NCBI GenBank assembly: GCA_921293015.1
Contig: OV121090.1
Location: forward strand, 992,001 to 1,056,000
Source: Phorcus lineatus
Taxonomy: Eukaryota; Mollusca; Gastropoda; Trochida; Trochidae
Direction of reading: 5' to 3'
DNA: 64,000 nt
The first letter of the stretch is position 1, and each line of letters begins with the position of its first letter. The position numbers and the translations under genes were made by a program. The notes under the pieces are model-generated. The model saw only the letters and a program-made list of their open reading frames with translations. It ran no database searches and was not told the origin of the DNA. Below, one piece after another: positions 62,390-64,000 of this stretch.

Positions 62390-62600
62390 ATTTGAGAGAG
62401 ATCATCATTTGCTCCAAAATCAGTTTTACATTCAAAGCCTCCATCATTGCCATTCATCACAAGTTGAAATGAAGATCTTGTATTTCCCTTAATGACAGAT
62501 ATTTAACAATCGTCAACTCAGTGCAGATTGTGAAAGATTAATAGAGGCCAACTGGTCTAATCAATACTTTAGCTATATTTGGAACTGCACTCAGTAGAAC
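62390..62600. repeat. Old duplication, copy 2 (partner 52670-52910)
   Basis: Second copy of the block around AGATTAATAGAGGCCAACTG. Just before it, ATCATTTGAGAGA is repeated in tandem at 62352-62400. Confidence 0.55.
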
Positions 62601-62609
62601 CATATATCT

Positions 62610-64000
62610 AATCCTCATTTAACACGACACGAGATGGTGAATATGTAGTTCTATTACAACATGTATACAAACTTAGTTATCATTTTTGCTTAAAACCACA
62701 CTATTTCCTGGGGTTTTGCGACTCATATCGATATTGTGTTTAAAATTGTTTTCTTCAAAATGAAGAAGGAAGTGTCTTTGGGCGATCACCTGTGTGTATT
62801 TTAGTAAAATTCATCTCACTTTAAGAGACTTTGCGAAATTTTATTTTGATTTTTCTATGATTTATCATTAAGTACTTTCAATTACGTTAAGAAGAGAGAG
62901 TTTTGATCATATGGTCGGAATGACCAGAAATCCTTTAGCTTTGAAATATAACCCCATCCATATAACCAATTTGAAATTAAAATTGCATTCTGAGTTGAGT
63001 GAACAGGCAGTACTCCACATCGATGCTGTTTTTATCTTTTACTCTCTAACTTCATTTTGGTTTCTAGCCCCTTTGAAGACTTCAGAAAACTTCATCTTTG
63101 ATGAGGGGGATGAACGATTATCCCATTATCAACCAGTTTTTGTTCTCTTCGTAAATGATTTGAGTGTATGATATGGTTATTTTACGGTCTTATGTCATAG
63201 TTATATAAATGGTGTTGTTGTGTACGTCGTTTTTTGGAAAACAATTTCAACAAGACAATAAGTGTATTGTCTTAGCTAAGCTTTTTTTAAAAAAACCCAT
63301 CTGTTTCATTTAAATATAAATGGAAGACTAAAGGTAAAAATATGGGGTTTTTTCAATTTCAGTCCGTCGCAGCGACCAGTTTCAACAGTCGGACAGATGG
63401 ACGGTCACAATGTAACAAAATGATTCAGCATTTTAAGCCTTATCCAGCCCTTTAATCACATTCATTTCATAATCGAAAGGAATAATTAAAATCAAAATGC
63501 TGGTTATGAATTTAAAGATTTGGTCAAAGACTAAAGCACAATTACAGTGACATGTTTTGTTATAAAGAAAATGTCATTCAAAAGGAACAAATTCATAGCG
63601 TACACTTTTTAGAAAGAGAAATCTCAACGAGAAATCTTCTAACAGCAATCCAGAAATATTTTCTCGCAACGTTATATTCTCATAAAGAACCATATCTGAG
63701 GAAAGATTGAACTATCTTTCCTTTGTTGAATACATTTATTGCACTTCTTTAGGACCTATCAATTTCACTTAACAGCTATGAGCATCGACATAGCAGGATT
63801 AAGGTAGAAAGTTTATGAGCTTTGGTGTTGAGATTCTTATCTCATAATTTGTATTTTCAACTTCAGTAACCAATAACGCTGTTACCTGTGAATGAGTGAT
63901 AATAGATGACCAAGTAACTGAATATGTCGCTTACATGAGAATTGGATGTTTTTCGTGAATCCCTACATTGCTTTGATGAGATATATGGGATTGAGATAAT
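62610..64000. other. Gene-free right end
   Basis: The part at 63010-63140 resembles 57720-57890 (GATGCTGTTT.TC, GACTTCAGAAAAC, TATC...AACCAGT), another old duplication. The 86-codon open frame across it (62911-63171) has no recognised homology. Confidence 0.35.

Overview
This is animal nuclear DNA: AT-rich, with short coding exons in long introns bounded by GT/AG, minisatellites, short inverted-repeat elements and retroposon remnants. The proteins and a repeat carrying a GGCGTTAAACCC motif with a CACT-rich tail (familiar to me from abalone sequences) point to a gastropod mollusc, perhaps a vetigastropod. The species call is an inference. There are no operons, bacterial genes or CRISPR arrays.

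1-26,160 (minus strand): most of one gene of the N-myc downstream regulated (NDRG) family, an alpha/beta-hydrolase fold without the nucleophile serine. Eight exons (99-10,677) can be joined in frame, and its 3' end lies beyond base 1. Two different coding first exons (14,026-14,124 and 23,831-23,893) give alternative N-termini. Up to three candidate non-coding first exons lie upstream. Two further small exon-like units (6,136-6,174 and 10,743-10,772) are in frame and could be alternatively spliced. The introns carry several inverted-repeat DNA elements, two of them with clear 9-10 bp target-site duplications.

28,654-39,454 (minus strand): two tandem genes for SdsA-type alkyl sulfatases (metallo-beta-lactamase fold plus dimerisation and C-terminal domains). 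Each has four exons with the same intron positions and phases and encodes about 580 residues. The copies are well diverged except for a 365-bp block with about 4% difference, nearly all silent, which looks like gene conversion. A 47-bp minisatellite lies between them, and a cluster of CRE-like TGACGTCA/TGACATCA sites plus two hairpins lie just upstream of the 5'-most copy. TTAA-ended repeat copies flank the gene pair.

41-64 kb: I recognise no host gene here. The region holds a broken KRBA2-like transposon gene fragment, two 29-bp palindromic arrays, a 14-copy 52-bp array with a higher-order pattern, a LINE 3' fragment, an exact 184-bp tandem duplication, a diverged 199-bp duplication, a TTAA-ended 0.7-kb element, a SINE-like copy and several old dispersed duplications.
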